From: Betaproteobacteria bacterium HGW-Betaproteobacteria-7
GTDB taxonomy: Bacteria > Pseudomonadota > Gammaproteobacteria > Burkholderiales > Rhodocyclaceae
Length of the DNA stretch: 64,000 nucleotides
Assembly: GCA_002840765.1 (NCBI GenBank)
Contig: PHCE01000016.1
Location: 1-64,000, forward strand
Direction of reading: 5' to 3'
Shown here: positions 8,643-18,667 of the stretch, piece by piece
Position numbering within the stretch: position 1 is the stretch's first letter
How the letters are laid out: every line of letters begins with the position of its first letter
The notes under the pieces: model-generated
What the model was told of the DNA's origin: nothing
The model's database searches: none
The model's input: only the letters and a program-made list of their open reading frames with translations
Made by a program: the position numbers and the translations under genes

Positions 8643-9241
8643 TTACGGCGCTGCTGCTGTGTGGGGTGTCGGCAGCCTATGCCGGCGCCCAGAAATATGA
8701 GCCGATGTCGGCCAGTGTCCGGGCCGCCCTGCACAAGGCGGTGTCCGACTCGCGACCGGCGGTCAGTTCGTTCAGGACGCCGATGGAGGCCGCCGACTGG
8801 CTCGGTGAGATGTCCCGGCGCCTGGAAAAGCGCATTCCGAACCGCGAATATCGCATTGACCTACTACGCAGCGTGCACTACGAGGCCACCCGGGCCGGAC
8901 TCGATCCGCAACTGGTCCTCGGTCTGATCCAGGTCGAATCCGCCTTTCGCAAGTACGCCGTATCGTCTGTCGGCGCCCGTGGCTACATGCAGGTAATGCC
9001 GTTCTGGATCAAGGTCATCGGCCGCCCGGAGGATTCGCTGTTCGATCTGCGCACCAACCTGCGCTATGGGTGCACCATCCTCCGCCACTACCTGGACATC
9101 GAAAAGGGCGACCTGTTCCGCGCCCTCGGCCGCTACAACGGCAGTCTGGGCAAGGCCGAGTATCCGAACCTGGTGCGCGCCGCCTGGCAGAATCACTGGA
9201 ACTACGACAAGCCCGCCCAACTGGTCCACAGCAGCCGCTGA
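8630..9241 (+). CDS. Lytic transglycosylase (SLT domain), exported
   Basis: A 203-residue protein with a signal peptide ([10 protein letters not shown], cleavage near A-Y-A-G) and an SLT-type transglycosylase domain at about 85-190. The catalytic glutamate is Glu103 in I-Q-V-E-S-A-F; the further family motifs [10 protein letters not shown] and L-G-R-Y-N-G-S are present. Such enzymes cut glycan strands of peptidoglycan in the periplasm. The GTG start lies 13 bases inside the end of proS, so the genes are co-transcribed. The stop touches the ffh stop with no gap. Confidence 0.92.
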   Translation: MRRLITALLLCGVSAAYAGAQKYEPMSASVRAALHKAVSDSRPAVSSFRTPMEAADWLGEMSRRLEKRIPNREYRIDLLRSVHYEATRAGLDPQLVLGLIQVESAFRKYAVSSVGARGYMQVMPFWIKVIGRPEDSLFDLRTNLRYGCTILRHYLDIEKGDLFRALGRYNGSLGKAEYPNLVRAAWQNHWNYDKPAQLVHSSR

Positions 9242-10618
9242 TCAGCGGCCCATGCCACCCATCCCGCCCATGCCGGGCAACATGCCCTTCATGCCGCGCA
9301 TCAGCTTGCCGATGCCGCCCTTCGAGAACTGCTTCATCATCTTCTGCGTCTGCTCAAACTGGTTGAGCAGACGGTTCACATCCTGAACCTGGACACCGGC
9401 CCCGGCAGCGATCCGCCGCTTGCGGCTGGCCTTGATCAATTCAGGTTTCGCCCGCTCAGACGGCGTCATTGAGTTGATGATGCCCTCGACCCGGCCGATC
9501 ATCTTGTTCTCGGCGCCGGCCGGCAACTGCCCGGCCGCCTGAGCAATCTGCGCCGGCATCTTGTCCATCATCGCCGACAGACCGCCCATGTTGCGCATTT
9601 GCGCCATCTGCTCCTTGAAGTCGCTGAGATCGAAGCCCTTGCCTGCCTTCAGTTTCTTGGCAAAGGCAACAGCCTTTTCCTCGTCCAGTCCCTTTTTGGC
9701 CTCTTCGATCAGCGACAACACGTCGCCCATGCCGAGGATGCGCGACGCCATCCGCTCCGGATGGAAAGCCTCGAGACCGGCTAGCTTCTCGCCGACACCG
9801 GCGAACTTGATCGGCTTGCCGGTAACGTGCCGCACCGAGAGCGCTGCACCACCGCGGGAATCGCCATCCAGCTTGGTCAGCACGACACCGGTCAGTGGCA
9901 GCGCCTCGTTGAAGGAGCGCGCCGTGTTCACCGCATCCTGACCGAGCATGGCATCGACCACGAACAGGGTTTCAATCGGATTGACGGCAGCGTGCAAACG
10001 CTTAATCTCGGCCATCATCTCCTCGTCGATGGCCAGACGACCGGCAGTATCGACGAGCAATACATCATGGTAGTGGCGCTTGGCCCAATCGACCGCGGCC
10101 AGAGCGATGTTTTCCGGCTTCTCGCCGACAGTAGACGGGAAGAAATCGACGCCGGCCTGACTGGCCACCGACTTCAACTGCTCGATGGCCGCCGGACGAT
10201 AGACGTCACAGGAAACGACCAGCACCTTCTTCTTGTGATTTTCCTTGAGGAACTTGCCCAGCTTGCCAACCGTCGTCGTCTTGCCGGCGCCCTGCAGGCC
10301 GGCCATCAGCACGATCGCTGGCGGCTGGGTGTTGAAGCTGATGCCTTCGTGGGCGGCGCCCATGATCCTGGTCAGCTCGCCATGGACGACGCCGATCAAG
10401 GCCTGGCCCGGGCTGAGCGAGCCGATCACGGCCTCACCAACCGCCTTCTCCTTAACCGCAGCAATGAAATCCTTGACCACCGGCAGCGCGACGTCGGCCT
10501 CGAGCAAAGCCATGCGCACCTCGCGCAGGGCATCGGTGATATTGGCCTCAGTCAGGCGGGCTTCGCCCTTCAGCGTCTTCATGACGCGGGCAAGGCGGGT
10601 GGTCAGGTTGTCGAGCAT
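9242..10618 (-). CDS. ffh: Signal recognition particle protein Ffh (SRP54)
   Basis: A 458-residue GTPase that, with 4.5S RNA, delivers inner membrane proteins to FtsY and the translocon. The N-domain spans about 1-85. The G-domain has the P-loop G-L-Q-G-A-G-K-T (107-114), D-T-A-G-R, T-K-L-D-G-D and G-V-G-E-K. The methionine-rich M-domain (about 325-458) ends in repeated G-M-G-G-M. Divergent from ypjD, its usual neighbour, and convergent with the transglycosylase at zero distance. Confidence 0.97.
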   Translation of the reverse strand: MLDNLTTRLARVMKTLKGEARLTEANITDALREVRMALLEADVALPVVKDFIAAVKEKAVGEAVIGSLSPGQALIGVVHGELTRIMGAAHEGISFNTQPPAIVLMAGLQGAGKTTTVGKLGKFLKENHKKKVLVVSCDVYRPAAIEQLKSVASQAGVDFFPSTVGEKPENIALAAVDWAKRHYHDVLLVDTAGRLAIDEEMMAEIKRLHAAVNPIETLFVVDAMLGQDAVNTARSFNEALPLTGVVLTKLDGDSRGGAALSVRHVTGKPIKFAGVGEKLAGLEAFHPERMASRILGMGDVLSLIEEAKKGLDEEKAVAFAKKLKAGKGFDLSDFKEQMAQMRNMGGLSAMMDKMPAQIAQAAGQLPAGAENKMIGRVEGIINSMTPSERAKPELIKASRKRRIAAGAGVQVQDVNRLLNQFEQTQKMMKQFSKGGIGKLMRGMKGMLPGMGGMGGMGR

Positions 10619-10647
10619 GGCAGATGGGCTTCTAGTAGAATTCGCGG

Positions 10648-11487
10648 ATGTCCGACATTGTAATTCAGCTTCTGCCGCACATCCTCGCCGCCCTGATATA
10701 TGGGCTTCTCGGCCTGCATTTCTGGAACACCCGCTGGCGCGAAAGCGAGCACCAGTGTGTTGCCTGCCCGATGCTGCCCTGGGAGCGCGCGGCCATAGCC
10801 GCCGCTTTGTTGATCCATGCCTGGGGTTTGTACGACGGCCTGTTTGCCGAGATCGGCATGCGCTTCTCGTTCAGCTTCGCCTTGTCGTTGATGATGTGGC
10901 TGGCCGTCCTGATCTACTGGCTGGAGAGTTTCATGGCGCGCATGGAGGGCCTTCAACCAATGGTTCTGCCGCTCGCCGCCCTGTGCACCCTGCTGCCGGT
11001 TATCTTCCCCTACGTTCACCTGGTCGCCCATGCCGGCGCCACCGGCTTCAAGCTGCATTTCCTGGCGGCCATGCTGGCCTACAGCCTGCTGACGCTGTCC
11101 GCCCTGCACGCCATATTCATGGGGTTTACCGAAAATGCACTGCACAAGCGCTCGCTCAAGCGCAGCCTGACCAGCCTGCCGCCGCTGATGGCCATGGAAT
11201 CGCTGCTCTTCCGCATGCTGACCATCGGCTTCATCCTGCTCACCCTCACCGTCGGCAGCGGCGTCCTCTTCTCCGAAGAACTCTTCGGCAAACCGCTCAG
11301 CATCGACCACAAGACGCTCTTCGCCTTCGCTTCCTGGGGCATTTTCGCCACCCTGCTGGTCGGCCGCCATGCTTGGGGCTGGCGCGGTAAGCGCGCTCTG
11401 CGCTGGACGCTGGCGGGTTTTACGCTGCTTATCCTGGCCTATGTCGGCAGCCGCTTTGTCGGCGAAGTGATTCTCCGGCACCTCTGA
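10648..11487 (+). CDS. ypjD: Inner membrane protein, CcsA-like (YpjD family)
   Basis: A 279-residue integral membrane protein with about eight hydrophobic segments. It belongs to the cytochrome c assembly (CcsA/CcmC-like) superfamily but is the short YpjD type that sits next to ffh in many proteobacteria. A conserved histidine lies in H-L-V-A-H-A-G, and others near G-R-H-A-W-G-W. A heme-handling role is suggested by the fold family, but the physiological function is not established. It begins 29 bases from the ffh start, divergently. Confidence 0.85.
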   Translation: MSDIVIQLLPHILAALIYGLLGLHFWNTRWRESEHQCVACPMLPWERAAIAAALLIHAWGLYDGLFAEIGMRFSFSFALSLMMWLAVLIYWLESFMARMEGLQPMVLPLAALCTLLPVIFPYVHLVAHAGATGFKLHFLAAMLAYSLLTLSALHAIFMGFTENALHKRSLKRSLTSLPPLMAMESLLFRMLTIGFILLTLTVGSGVLFSEELFGKPLSIDHKTLFAFASWGIFATLLVGRHAWGWRGKRALRWTLAGFTLLILAYVGSRFVGEVILRHL

Positions 11488-11746
11488 CCCCTGAATGGCA
11501 CTCGTTGCGCTACAGCCCTGTCCAGCCTGCGAAACCGACATTTAGCCGAACCGAAGCACTTCGAGGACGGGCCCGTCAATATTCCAAAGACATTATGGGG
11601 GTCTGACCAAGCGTCGAAGTATCGCCGACTCGCGATCGCACCCCGCATAGACAGCCCGGAGTCAGGCTAGACGGGGCAGCCAACCTTTACAAACCCGCGC
11701 CTGCGTAGCATCATCGGGCGATCTATAAGGCATTTGACGATATTCC
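11488..11746. other. Intergenic gap before pilB, no recognised feature
   Basis: 259 bases without a convincing gene. A perfect 12-base palindrome GACGGGCCCGTC sits at 11566-11577, and two short TAGAC-containing repeats lie near 11648 and 11670. No tRNA, clear promoter hexamers or terminator were identified. Confidence 0.4.
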
Positions 11747-13462
11747 ATGGCGGCAACCCCCCAATCCCCACCGCTCAGCGGCCTGGCACGCGCCTTGGTG
11801 CAGGCTGGGCAACTCAAGGAGGCGGAAGCCGAGCAACTGCTGTCGCAAGCCACCAATGCCAGAACTTCCCTGATCGAACAGATCATCATCAGCCAGAAGG
11901 CGACAGCAATTGAAATTGCCCGCTTCGTATCCGAAACCTTCGGCTACCCCCTGCTGGATCTGGCCTCCTTCGATGACACCCACATCCCGGAAAACGCGAT
12001 CGATCGCAAACTGATCGCAATCCACAAGGTCATTCCGCTCAACAAACGTGGCAATCGCCTATCGGTTGCCATCGCCGACCCAACCAATCTGCGTGCCCTC
12101 GATGAAATCCGCTTCCAGACCGGCCTGGCGGTAGACCCTATCGTCGTCGAGCAACCCAAGCTGGCTCCGCTGGTTGCCAAATACGCCGAATCGGCAAGCG
12201 ACACACTGAAAAACCTGGCCGGCGAAGACATCAACCTTGACTTCCTCGACGAGGAATCGGCAGCGAAAGCCGACGAGGCTAACGGGCAGGAAGTCGATGA
12301 CGCGCCGGTCGTCAAGTTCATCCAGAAGATGTTGCTCGATGCGATCAACGACGGCGCCTCCGATATTCACTTCGAGCCTTACGAAAAGTACTATCGCATC
12401 CGCTTCCGCGTCGACGGCATCCTCCGCGAAATCGCCACGCCGCCGCTGGCCATCAAGGAAAAGCTGGCCTCGCGGATCAAGGTCATTTCGCGCCTCAACA
12501 TTGCCGAAAAGCGGGTGCCTCAGGATGGACGAATGCGCCTGGTGCTATCCAAGAACCGCGCCATCGACTTCCGCGTCAGCACCCTGCCCACCCTGCAGGG
12601 CGAGAAGATCGTCCTGCGTATTCTGGACCCGACCTCGGCCACCTTGGGCATCGAAGCCCTTGGCTATGAGCCCGAGCAAAAAGCATCCCTGATCGACGCC
12701 ATCAATCGCCCCTACGGCATGGTACTGGTAACCGGCCCGACCGGTTCCGGCAAGACGGTTTCGCTCTACACCTGCCTCAATATGTTGAACAAGGACGGCG
12801 TAAACATTTCCACCGCCGAAGATCCTGCCGAAATCAACTTGCCCGGCGTCAACCAGGTCAATGTGGATGATCGCGCCGGACTGACCTTCCCGGTCGCCCT
12901 CAAAGCCTTCCTGCGACAGGATCCCGACATCATCATGGTCGGCGAAATCCGTGACCTGGAAACTGCCGAAATCGCCATCAAAGCAGCACAGACGGGCCAC
13001 ATGGTGCTGTCGACGCTGCATACCAACGATGCACCGCAAACACTCACCCGCCTGATGAACATGGGTGTGCCAACTTTCAACATCGCTTCCAGCATCCAAC
13101 TGATCACCGCCCAGCGACTGGCGCGCCGTCTGTGCAATTGCAAGAAGCCGATGACCGTACCGACCCAGGCTCTGCTTGATGCCGGCTACAAGGAAGAGGA
13201 TCTCGACGGCTCGTGGACCCTGTACGGCCCGGGCGGCTGCGATCGCTGCAAGGGCAGCGGCTTCAAGGGCCGCGTCGGCATCTATCAGGTCATGCCCATT
13301 TCCGAAGCCATGCAGCGCCTGATCATGAGTGGCGCCACCTCGCTCGACCTGGCCCAGCAGGCCAAGCTGGAAGGCGTCAAGGATTTGCGCGAATCCGGGT
13401 TGCTCAAAGTAAAACAAGGCGTGACATCGCTCGATGAAGTGCTGAGCACGACCAACATCTAA
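11747..13462 (+). CDS. pilB: Type IV pilus extension ATPase PilB
   Basis: A 571-residue hexameric secretion ATPase powering pilus polymerisation at the cytoplasmic side of the inner membrane. An N-terminal MshEN/N1 domain (about 10-150) is followed by the ATPase with Walker A G-P-T-G-S-G-K-T (about 330-337) and the Asp and His boxes (S-T-A-E-D-P; L-S-T-L-H-T-N-D). A tetracysteine zinc motif spans about 463-502 (C-N-C-K-K-P, C-D-R-C-K-G-S-G). The zinc site marks it as PilB rather than the retraction ATPase PilT. Followed by pilC and pilD. Confidence 0.97.
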   Translation: MAATPQSPPLSGLARALVQAGQLKEAEAEQLLSQATNARTSLIEQIIISQKATAIEIARFVSETFGYPLLDLASFDDTHIPENAIDRKLIAIHKVIPLNKRGNRLSVAIADPTNLRALDEIRFQTGLAVDPIVVEQPKLAPLVAKYAESASDTLKNLAGEDINLDFLDEESAAKADEANGQEVDDAPVVKFIQKMLLDAINDGASDIHFEPYEKYYRIRFRVDGILREIATPPLAIKEKLASRIKVISRLNIAEKRVPQDGRMRLVLSKNRAIDFRVSTLPTLQGEKIVLRILDPTSATLGIEALGYEPEQKASLIDAINRPYGMVLVTGPTGSGKTVSLYTCLNMLNKDGVNISTAEDPAEINLPGVNQVNVDDRAGLTFPVALKAFLRQDPDIIMVGEIRDLETAEIAIKAAQTGHMVLSTLHTNDAPQTLTRLMNMGVPTFNIASSIQLITAQRLARRLCNCKKPMTVPTQALLDAGYKEEDLDGSWTLYGPGGCDRCKGSGFKGRVGIYQVMPISEAMQRLIMSGATSLDLAQQAKLEGVKDLRESGLLKVKQGVTSLDEVLSTTNI

Positions 13463-13473
13463 GGGGAAGATTT

Positions 13474-14700
13474 ATGGCCACTGCCGCAAAACCGAGAGCC
13501 GCCACCGTCAAGGAGGTTTCCTTCCTCTGGGAAGGGCGCAACAAGGACGGCAAAACCGTGCGCGGTGAAATGCGCGCGGCCAGCGAATCGGTCGTGCTGA
13601 CCACTCTGCGCCGCCAAGGCATCACCAATGCCAAGGCCAAGAAAATGCGCTTCAAGGGCGGCGGCAGGATCACCGACAAGGACATCGCCCTGTTTACCCG
13701 CCAGCTGGCGACCATGATGAAATCCGGCGTTCCACTTCTGCAGGCCTTCGACATCGTCGGCCGCGGCCACTCCAACGCTGCTGTCGGCAAACTATTGCTC
13801 GACATCAAGGCTGACGTCGAAACCGGTAGCTCGCTGTCCCAGGCCTTCCGCAAGTTCCCGCTGCACTTCGACGCGCTCTACTGCAACCTGGTCTCCGCCG
13901 GCGAACAAGCCGGCATCCTCGACACCCTGCTTGACCGCCTGGCCACCTACAAGGAAAAGATCATTGCCATCAAGAGCAAGATCAAGGCTGCGCTGTTCTA
14001 CCCGATTGCCGTGCTTGTAGTCGCCTTCATCATCACCGCAGTGATCATGATCTTCGTGATTCCGGCCTTCAAGGAAGTGTTCTCCAACTTCGGTGCCGAC
14101 CTGCCGGCGCCGACGCTGGTCGTCATCGCCATATCGGACTTCTTCGTCGCCTACTGGTGGGCCATTTTCGGCATCATCGGCGGCGGCTTCTATGCCTTTT
14201 TCGAAGCCTGGAAGCGCTCGGAAAAGGTACAGATGACCATGGACCGCCTGTTGCTGCGCCTGCCCATCTTCGGTGACATCGTGCGCAAGTCGGTGATCGC
14301 CCGCTGGACACGGACACTGGCGACCATGTTTGCCGCCGGCGTACCGCTCGTCGAATCACTGGACTCGGTCGGCGGCGCCGCTGGCAATCATGTTTACAAG
14401 GTGGCAACCAAGCAGATTCAGAGCGAGGTATCGACCGGTACCAGCCTGACCATCTCCATGCAAAATGTGAACCTCTTCCCCAACATGGTCACGCAGATGG
14501 TTGCCATCGGTGAGGAATCGGGCGCCCTCGACTCCATGTTGTCCAAGGTGGCGGATTTCTTCGAGCAGGAAGTCGATGATGCGGTGGATGCCATGTCCAG
14601 CCTGATGGAACCGATGATCATGGTGGTTCTCGGCACTCTGATCGGCGGCATGATCGTCGCCATGTACCTGCCTATCTTCAAGCTCGGTTCGGTCGTCTGA
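13474..14700 (+). CDS. pilC: Type IV pilus inner membrane platform protein PilC
   Basis: A 408-residue polytopic protein with two repeated T2SF domains (about 75-198 and 278-400). Hydrophobic segments follow at about 175-200, 220-245 and 380-402. It couples the PilB motor to pilin insertion. The N-terminal F-L-W-E-G-R-N-K-D-G-K-T and the F-T-R-Q-L-A-T-M-M-K-S-G-V-P-L stretch are family signatures. An AAGGGGAAG ribosome site sits in the 11-base gap after pilB; the stop shares a base with the pilD start. Confidence 0.97.
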   Translation: MATAAKPRAATVKEVSFLWEGRNKDGKTVRGEMRAASESVVLTTLRRQGITNAKAKKMRFKGGGRITDKDIALFTRQLATMMKSGVPLLQAFDIVGRGHSNAAVGKLLLDIKADVETGSSLSQAFRKFPLHFDALYCNLVSAGEQAGILDTLLDRLATYKEKIIAIKSKIKAALFYPIAVLVVAFIITAVIMIFVIPAFKEVFSNFGADLPAPTLVVIAISDFFVAYWWAIFGIIGGGFYAFFEAWKRSEKVQMTMDRLLLRLPIFGDIVRKSVIARWTRTLATMFAAGVPLVESLDSVGGAAGNHVYKVATKQIQSEVSTGTSLTISMQNVNLFPNMVTQMVAIGEESGALDSMLSKVADFFEQEVDDAVDAMSSLMEPMIMVVLGTLIGGMIVAMYLPIFKLGSVV

Positions 14701-15551
14701 TGCCTCCCGAATCACTGACTGGCCTGGCGGCCGTCGCCGGGCTGCTGGGCCTGTGCGTCGGCAGCTTTCTCAACGTGGTGATCCACCGCCTGCCGAAAAT
14801 GATGGAACAGGAATGGCAGGCACAGTGCGCCGAGCTGCGCGACGAAACACCGCCCGACCAGCCGCCACTGTCCCTGGCCCGGCCGCGCTCGCGCTGCCCA
14901 CACTGCGGCCACGGCATCACCGCCCTGGAAAACATTCCGCTGATCAGTTACCTGCTGATTCTCAAAGGCAAATGCTCGGGCTGTGGTCAGCGGATCTCGG
15001 TCCGTTATCCGCTTGTCGAACTGCTCACCGGCCTGCTCTCCGCCTATACCGTCTGGCATTTCGGCCCAACCGTTCAGGCTGCCGGCGCCCTGCTACTGAT
15101 CTGGGCCCTGGTTGCCCTCGCCGTCATCGACCTGGATACGCAGTTGTTACCGGACTCCATCACTCTGCCTCTGCTCTGGCTGGGCCTGGCACTCAATCTT
15201 GGCGGTAGCTTTACCGATCTGCCGTCGGCGGTGACCGGAGCCATGGCAGGCTACCTCGCCTTATGGTCGGTCTATTGGCTGTTCAAGCTGGCTACCGGCA
15301 AGGAGGGCATGGGCTACGGCGACTTCAAATTGCTCGCGGCGCTCGGGGCCTGGCTCGGCTGGCAAATGCTGCCGGCCATCATCCTCCTCTCCTCTGTTGT
15401 CGGCGCCATCATCGGCATAGCCCTGATCGTAGCCGCCCGCCACGGACGCAATGTACCCATTCCCTTCGGCCCCTACCTCGCCGCTGCCGGCACCATCGCG
15501 CTGTTCTGGGGCGACGCCCTGACCCAGCGTTATCTTGGCCTGCTCGCTTGA
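14700..15551 (+). CDS. pilD: Prepilin peptidase / N-methyltransferase PilD
   Basis: A 283-residue membrane aspartyl protease that cleaves and N-methylates type IV prepilins. The N-terminal cytoplasmic domain has the two C-x-x-C pairs (C-P-H-C-G, C-S-G-C-G) of the bifunctional enzyme. The catalytic aspartates are in V-I-D-L-D-T-Q-L-L-P-D and in G-Y-G-D-F-K-L. About eight membrane segments. The start codon overlaps the pilC stop (TGATG). coaE, which often follows pilD in betaproteobacteria, is not here; fmdB follows instead. Confidence 0.97.
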   Translation: MPPESLTGLAAVAGLLGLCVGSFLNVVIHRLPKMMEQEWQAQCAELRDETPPDQPPLSLARPRSRCPHCGHGITALENIPLISYLLILKGKCSGCGQRISVRYPLVELLTGLLSAYTVWHFGPTVQAAGALLLIWALVALAVIDLDTQLLPDSITLPLLWLGLALNLGGSFTDLPSAVTGAMAGYLALWSVYWLFKLATGKEGMGYGDFKLLAALGAWLGWQMLPAIILLSSVVGAIIGIALIVAARHGRNVPIPFGPYLAAAGTIALFWGDALTQRYLGLLA

Positions 15552-15609
15552 AACCTTGAATTTCGCCCCGATATAAGCGCTTCCCGGATTCGGATACAAT
15601 TCAAGGTTT
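15551..15609. repeat. Perfect 12-base inverted repeat between pilD and fmdB
   Basis: AAACCTTGAATT at 15551-15562 is exactly complementary to 15598-15609, with 35 bases between. It begins at the last base of pilD and ends a few bases before the fmdB ribosome site (GGAGG). It may end the pil operon or control the fmdB leader; the loop is long for an ordinary terminator and few Ts follow. Confidence 0.5.
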
Positions 15610-15621
15610 TGGAGGACTCCC

Positions 15622-15873
15622 ATGCCGATTTACGAATATCGCTGCGACTCCTGCGGTTTTCAGAAGGAACACCTGCAGAAAATGAGCGACGCCCCGCTCA
15701 ACTCCTGCCCTGAATGCGGCCAGGAAAGTTATGCCAAACAGCTTTCCGCCGCTGGTTTCCAGTTAAAGGGCAGCGGCTGGTATGCCACCGACTTCAAGGG
15801 CGGCAGCAAGCCGGCAACCCCGCCCCCGTGCCAGACCGGGGAAGGAAGCTGCTCATCGTGCGTGGCCAGCTGA
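15622..15873 (+). CDS. FmdB family zinc-ribbon protein
   Basis: An 83-residue protein with the FmdB zinc ribbon: Cys8, Cys11, Cys29 and Cys32 in M-P-I-Y-E-Y-R-C-D-S-C-G-F and S-C-P-E-C-G-Q. A glycine- and proline-rich tail with three more cysteines follows. The family was named for a putative regulatory protein, but the function is unknown in most bacteria. GGAGG precedes the ATG. Its end overlaps the start of the DUF502 gene, and fmdB-DUF502-aspS is a common order in betaproteobacteria. Confidence 0.88.
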   Translation: MPIYEYRCDSCGFQKEHLQKMSDAPLNSCPECGQESYAKQLSAAGFQLKGSGWYATDFKGGSKPATPPPCQTGEGSCSSCVAS

Positions 15874-16487
15874 TCAAGCGCTACTTCATCACGGGACTCC
15901 TGATCTGGGTCCCGCTGGTCATCACCGCCTGGGTGCTCTCGGCCATCGTCAACACGCTCGACCAGTCGTTGCACCTGTTGCCGGAAGTACTGCACCCAAG
16001 AAATTTGTTCGGTTTCTCGATTCCCGGAGTTGGCGCCCTGCTGACGCTGGCCATGATCCTGTTGACCGGCCTGTTGGCGGCCAATTTCATCGGCCAGAAG
16101 CTGGTCGGCTGGTGGGACAAGCTGCTGTCGCGTATCCCGGTCGTCAATTCGGTTTACAAGGCGGTCAAACAGGTTTCCGACACCCTGTTTGCCCCCAATG
16201 GCAACGCCTTTCGCAAGGCGCTGCTGGTCCAGTATCCGCGTGAAGGAGCCTGGACCATCGCCTTCCTGACCGGTGCGCCCGGCGGCGACATCCGCAACCA
16301 TCTCCACGGCGATTTCGTCAGCGTTTACGTGCCGACGACGCCCAACCCGACCTCCGGCTTCTTCCTGATGATGCCGAAGGCCGATGTCGTCGAACTCGAC
16401 ATGACAGTCGACGAAGCACTCAAATACATCATTTCGATGGGTGTCGTGGCTCCTCAGCCGCGTGCCCGCGTCGTTACCCACATCTAA
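15858..16487 (+). CDS. DUF502 family membrane protein
   Basis: A 209-residue membrane protein. Two hydrophobic segments at about residues 10-35 and 60-82 are followed by a soluble beta-rich domain with the DUF502 signature [14 protein letters not shown] and [10 protein letters not shown]. The GTG at 15858 is preferred because it begins just before the first membrane segment; it lies inside the end of fmdB with GGAAGG upstream. Function unknown; DUF502 genes are often coupled to aspS, as here. Confidence 0.85.
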   Translation: MRGQLIKRYFITGLLIWVPLVITAWVLSAIVNTLDQSLHLLPEVLHPRNLFGFSIPGVGALLTLAMILLTGLLAANFIGQKLVGWWDKLLSRIPVVNSVYKAVKQVSDTLFAPNGNAFRKALLVQYPREGAWTIAFLTGAPGGDIRNHLHGDFVSVYVPTTPNPTSGFFLMMPKADVVELDMTVDEALKYIISMGVVAPQPRARVVTHI

Positions 16488-16507
16488 GCAACCCCCTGGA
16501 AAGTTTC

Positions 16508-18307
16508 ATGCGTACCCATTATTGCGGACAACTCAATGCCGCCCTCGACGGGCAAATCGTCACCCTGTGCGGCTGGGCCCACCGTCGTCGTGACCACGGC
16601 GGCGTCATCTTCATCGATCTGCGCGACCGTGAAGGTCTGGCCCAGGTCGTCTGCGACCCGGATCGTGTCGACGCCTTCAAAATTGCAGAATCCGTCCGCA
16701 ACGAATTCTGTCTGAAGATCACCGGCAAGGTCCGCCCGCGCCCGGCCGGCACGACCAATGCCAACCTGGCTTCCGGCGAGATCGAAATCCTCTGCCATGA
16801 AATCGAAGTGCTCAATCCGTCGGTCACGCCGCCGTTTCAGCTCGACGACGAAAACTTGACCGAAAACGTCCGCCTGACGCATCGTGTCATCGACCTGCGC
16901 CGTCCGCAGATGCAGAACAACCTGATGCTGCGCTACAAGACAGCACGGGCCTTCCGTCGCTTCCTCGACGACGCCGGTTTCGTCGATATCGAAACGCCGA
17001 TGCTGACCAAGTCGACCCCGGAAGGCGCCCGCGACTACCTCGTGCCGTCACGCGTCCACCCGGGTCAGTTTTTCGCGCTGCCGCAATCGCCGCAGTTGTT
17101 CAAGCAGTTGCTGATGGTCGCCGGCTTCGATCGCTATTACCAGATAGTCAAATGCTTCCGCGACGAAGACCTGCGTGCCGACCGTCAGCCGGAATTTACC
17201 CAGGTCGATATCGAGACCTCGTTCATGAGCGAGGCTGAAATCACCGCGCTGATGGAAAAGCTGATCCGCACCGTGTTCAAGGAAGCGATCGCCGTCGACC
17301 TGCCGGAATTCCCGCGCATGACCTACGCCGAAGCCATGCACCGCTTCGGCTCGGACAAACCGGACCTGCGCGTCACGCTTGAGCTGACCGAAGTCACCGA
17401 CGCCTTCAAGGATGTTGCCTTCAAGGTCTTCGCCGGTGTCGCCAACAGCGAAGGCGGCCGCATTGCCGCCATGCGCATCCCCGGGGGTGCCACGCTGACC
17501 CGCGGCGAAATTGACGCCTACACCCAGTTCGTTGGCATCTACGGCGCCCGCGGCCTGGCCTACATCAAGGTCAACGACGCCAGCCAGATCAACGAAAGCG
17601 GACTGCAGTCGCCCATCGTCAAGAACCTGTCCGAAGCTTCGTTGAAGGCCGTCATCGAACGCACCGGCGCCCAGTCCGGCGACCTGATTTTCTTCGGCGC
17701 TGACAAGGCCAAGATCGTCAACGACGCCCTCGGCGCGCTGCGCATCAAGATCGGCCACGAAAAAGGCTTCGTCACCGGCGCCAAGTGGGCACCGCTGTGG
17801 GTCGTCGACTTCCCGATGTTCGAGTACGACGACGAAAACAAGCGCTGGAGCGCCTGCCACCATCCGTTCACCAGCCCGAAGGACGAGCATCTCGACCTGC
17901 TGGTGACCGATCCGGGCAAGTGCCTGGCCAAGGCTTACGATCTGGCGCTGAACGGCTGGGAACTGGGCGGCGGCTCGGTGCGTATCCACCGTTCCGACGT
18001 CCAGGAAAAGGTGTTCGATGCGCTGAACATCGGTCCGGAAGAACAGCAGGCCAAATTCGGCTTCCTGCTCGACGCACTGAAGTACGGCGCCCCGCCGCAC
18101 GGCGGCCTGGCCTTCGGCCTCGACCGCATTGTCACCATGATGACCGGTGCCGAATCGATCCGTGACGTGATCGCCTTCCCCAAGACCCAGCGCGCCCAGT
18201 GCCTGCTGACCGACGCACCGTCGGCGGTCGACGAGAAGCAGTTGCGCGAACTGCACGTCCGCCTGCGCCAGAAGGTCGAAACCCAGGTGGAAGTCGCCCC
18301 GAGCTAA
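16508..18307 (+). CDS. aspS: Aspartyl-tRNA synthetase, bacterial type
   Basis: A 599-residue class IIb synthetase. The N-terminal OB fold (about 1-110) binds the anticodon. The catalytic core has motif 2 [17 protein letters not shown] and motif 3 G-L-A-F-G-L-D-R. The GAD insertion domain lies at about 290-420, so it is the long bacterial form. Whether it is discriminating or also charges tRNA-Asn cannot be settled by eye. It is followed after 3 bases by the ribonuclease gene. Confidence 0.97.
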   Translation: MRTHYCGQLNAALDGQIVTLCGWAHRRRDHGGVIFIDLRDREGLAQVVCDPDRVDAFKIAESVRNEFCLKITGKVRPRPAGTTNANLASGEIEILCHEIEVLNPSVTPPFQLDDENLTENVRLTHRVIDLRRPQMQNNLMLRYKTARAFRRFLDDAGFVDIETPMLTKSTPEGARDYLVPSRVHPGQFFALPQSPQLFKQLLMVAGFDRYYQIVKCFRDEDLRADRQPEFTQVDIETSFMSEAEITALMEKLIRTVFKEAIAVDLPEFPRMTYAEAMHRFGSDKPDLRVTLELTEVTDAFKDVAFKVFAGVANSEGGRIAAMRIPGGATLTRGEIDAYTQFVGIYGARGLAYIKVNDASQINESGLQSPIVKNLSEASLKAVIERTGAQSGDLIFFGADKAKIVNDALGALRIKIGHEKGFVTGAKWAPLWVVDFPMFEYDDENKRWSACHHPFTSPKDEHLDLLVTDPGKCLAKAYDLALNGWELGGGSVRIHRSDVQEKVFDALNIGPEEQQAKFGFLLDALKYGAPPHGGLAFGLDRIVTMMTGAESIRDVIAFPKTQRAQCLLTDAPSAVDEKQLRELHVRLRQKVETQVEVAPS

Positions 18308-18310
18308 GCC

Positions 18311-18667
18311 ATGAGTAACTGGCAGCGCTTCCTGATCGTCCTGCTGTTGGCGATCGGAAGCGCTTTTGCTTTCTGGAACGGCAACACCGACCGGCAGACG
18401 ATCGACGTTGGCCGCCTTCCACCCGAGGCACGGGAAACGCTGGCCCTGATCAAACAGGGCGGCCCCTTCCCCTATCAGCGCGACGGCATTGTCTTCAACA
18501 ATTTCGAGAAACTTCTGCCGCTCCACCCACGCGGCTATTACCGCGAATACACGGTGAAAACGCCGAGCCGCAAGGACCGCGGCCCGCGCCGCATCGTCGC
18601 CGGCAAGGCCGCCGAGTATTACTATACCGACGACCACTACAAGTCCTTCCGACGTATCCGCGAATGA
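18311..18667 (+). CDS. Exported guanyl-specific ribonuclease, RNase Sa/barnase type
   Basis: A 118-residue protein with an N-terminal hydrophobic segment (residues 6-20, A-F-A before the mature part) and a microbial RNase N1/T1 domain of the Streptomyces RNase Sa kind. The catalytic set is complete: Glu79 in Y-Y-R-E-Y-T-V, Arg90/Arg94 in R-G-P-R-R-I and His109 in T-D-D-H-Y. By analogy with RNase Sa it should cut single-stranded RNA after G. The next gene, overlapping by 4 bases, encodes a barstar-like inhibitor, so the product is probably exported while the inhibitor protects the cytoplasm. It lacks the disulfide cysteines of Streptomyces RNases. Confidence 0.88.
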   Translation: MSNWQRFLIVLLLAIGSAFAFWNGNTDRQTIDVGRLPPEARETLALIKQGGPFPYQRDGIVFNNFEKLLPLHPRGYYREYTVKTPSRKDRGPRRIVAGKAAEYYYTDDHYKSFRRIRE

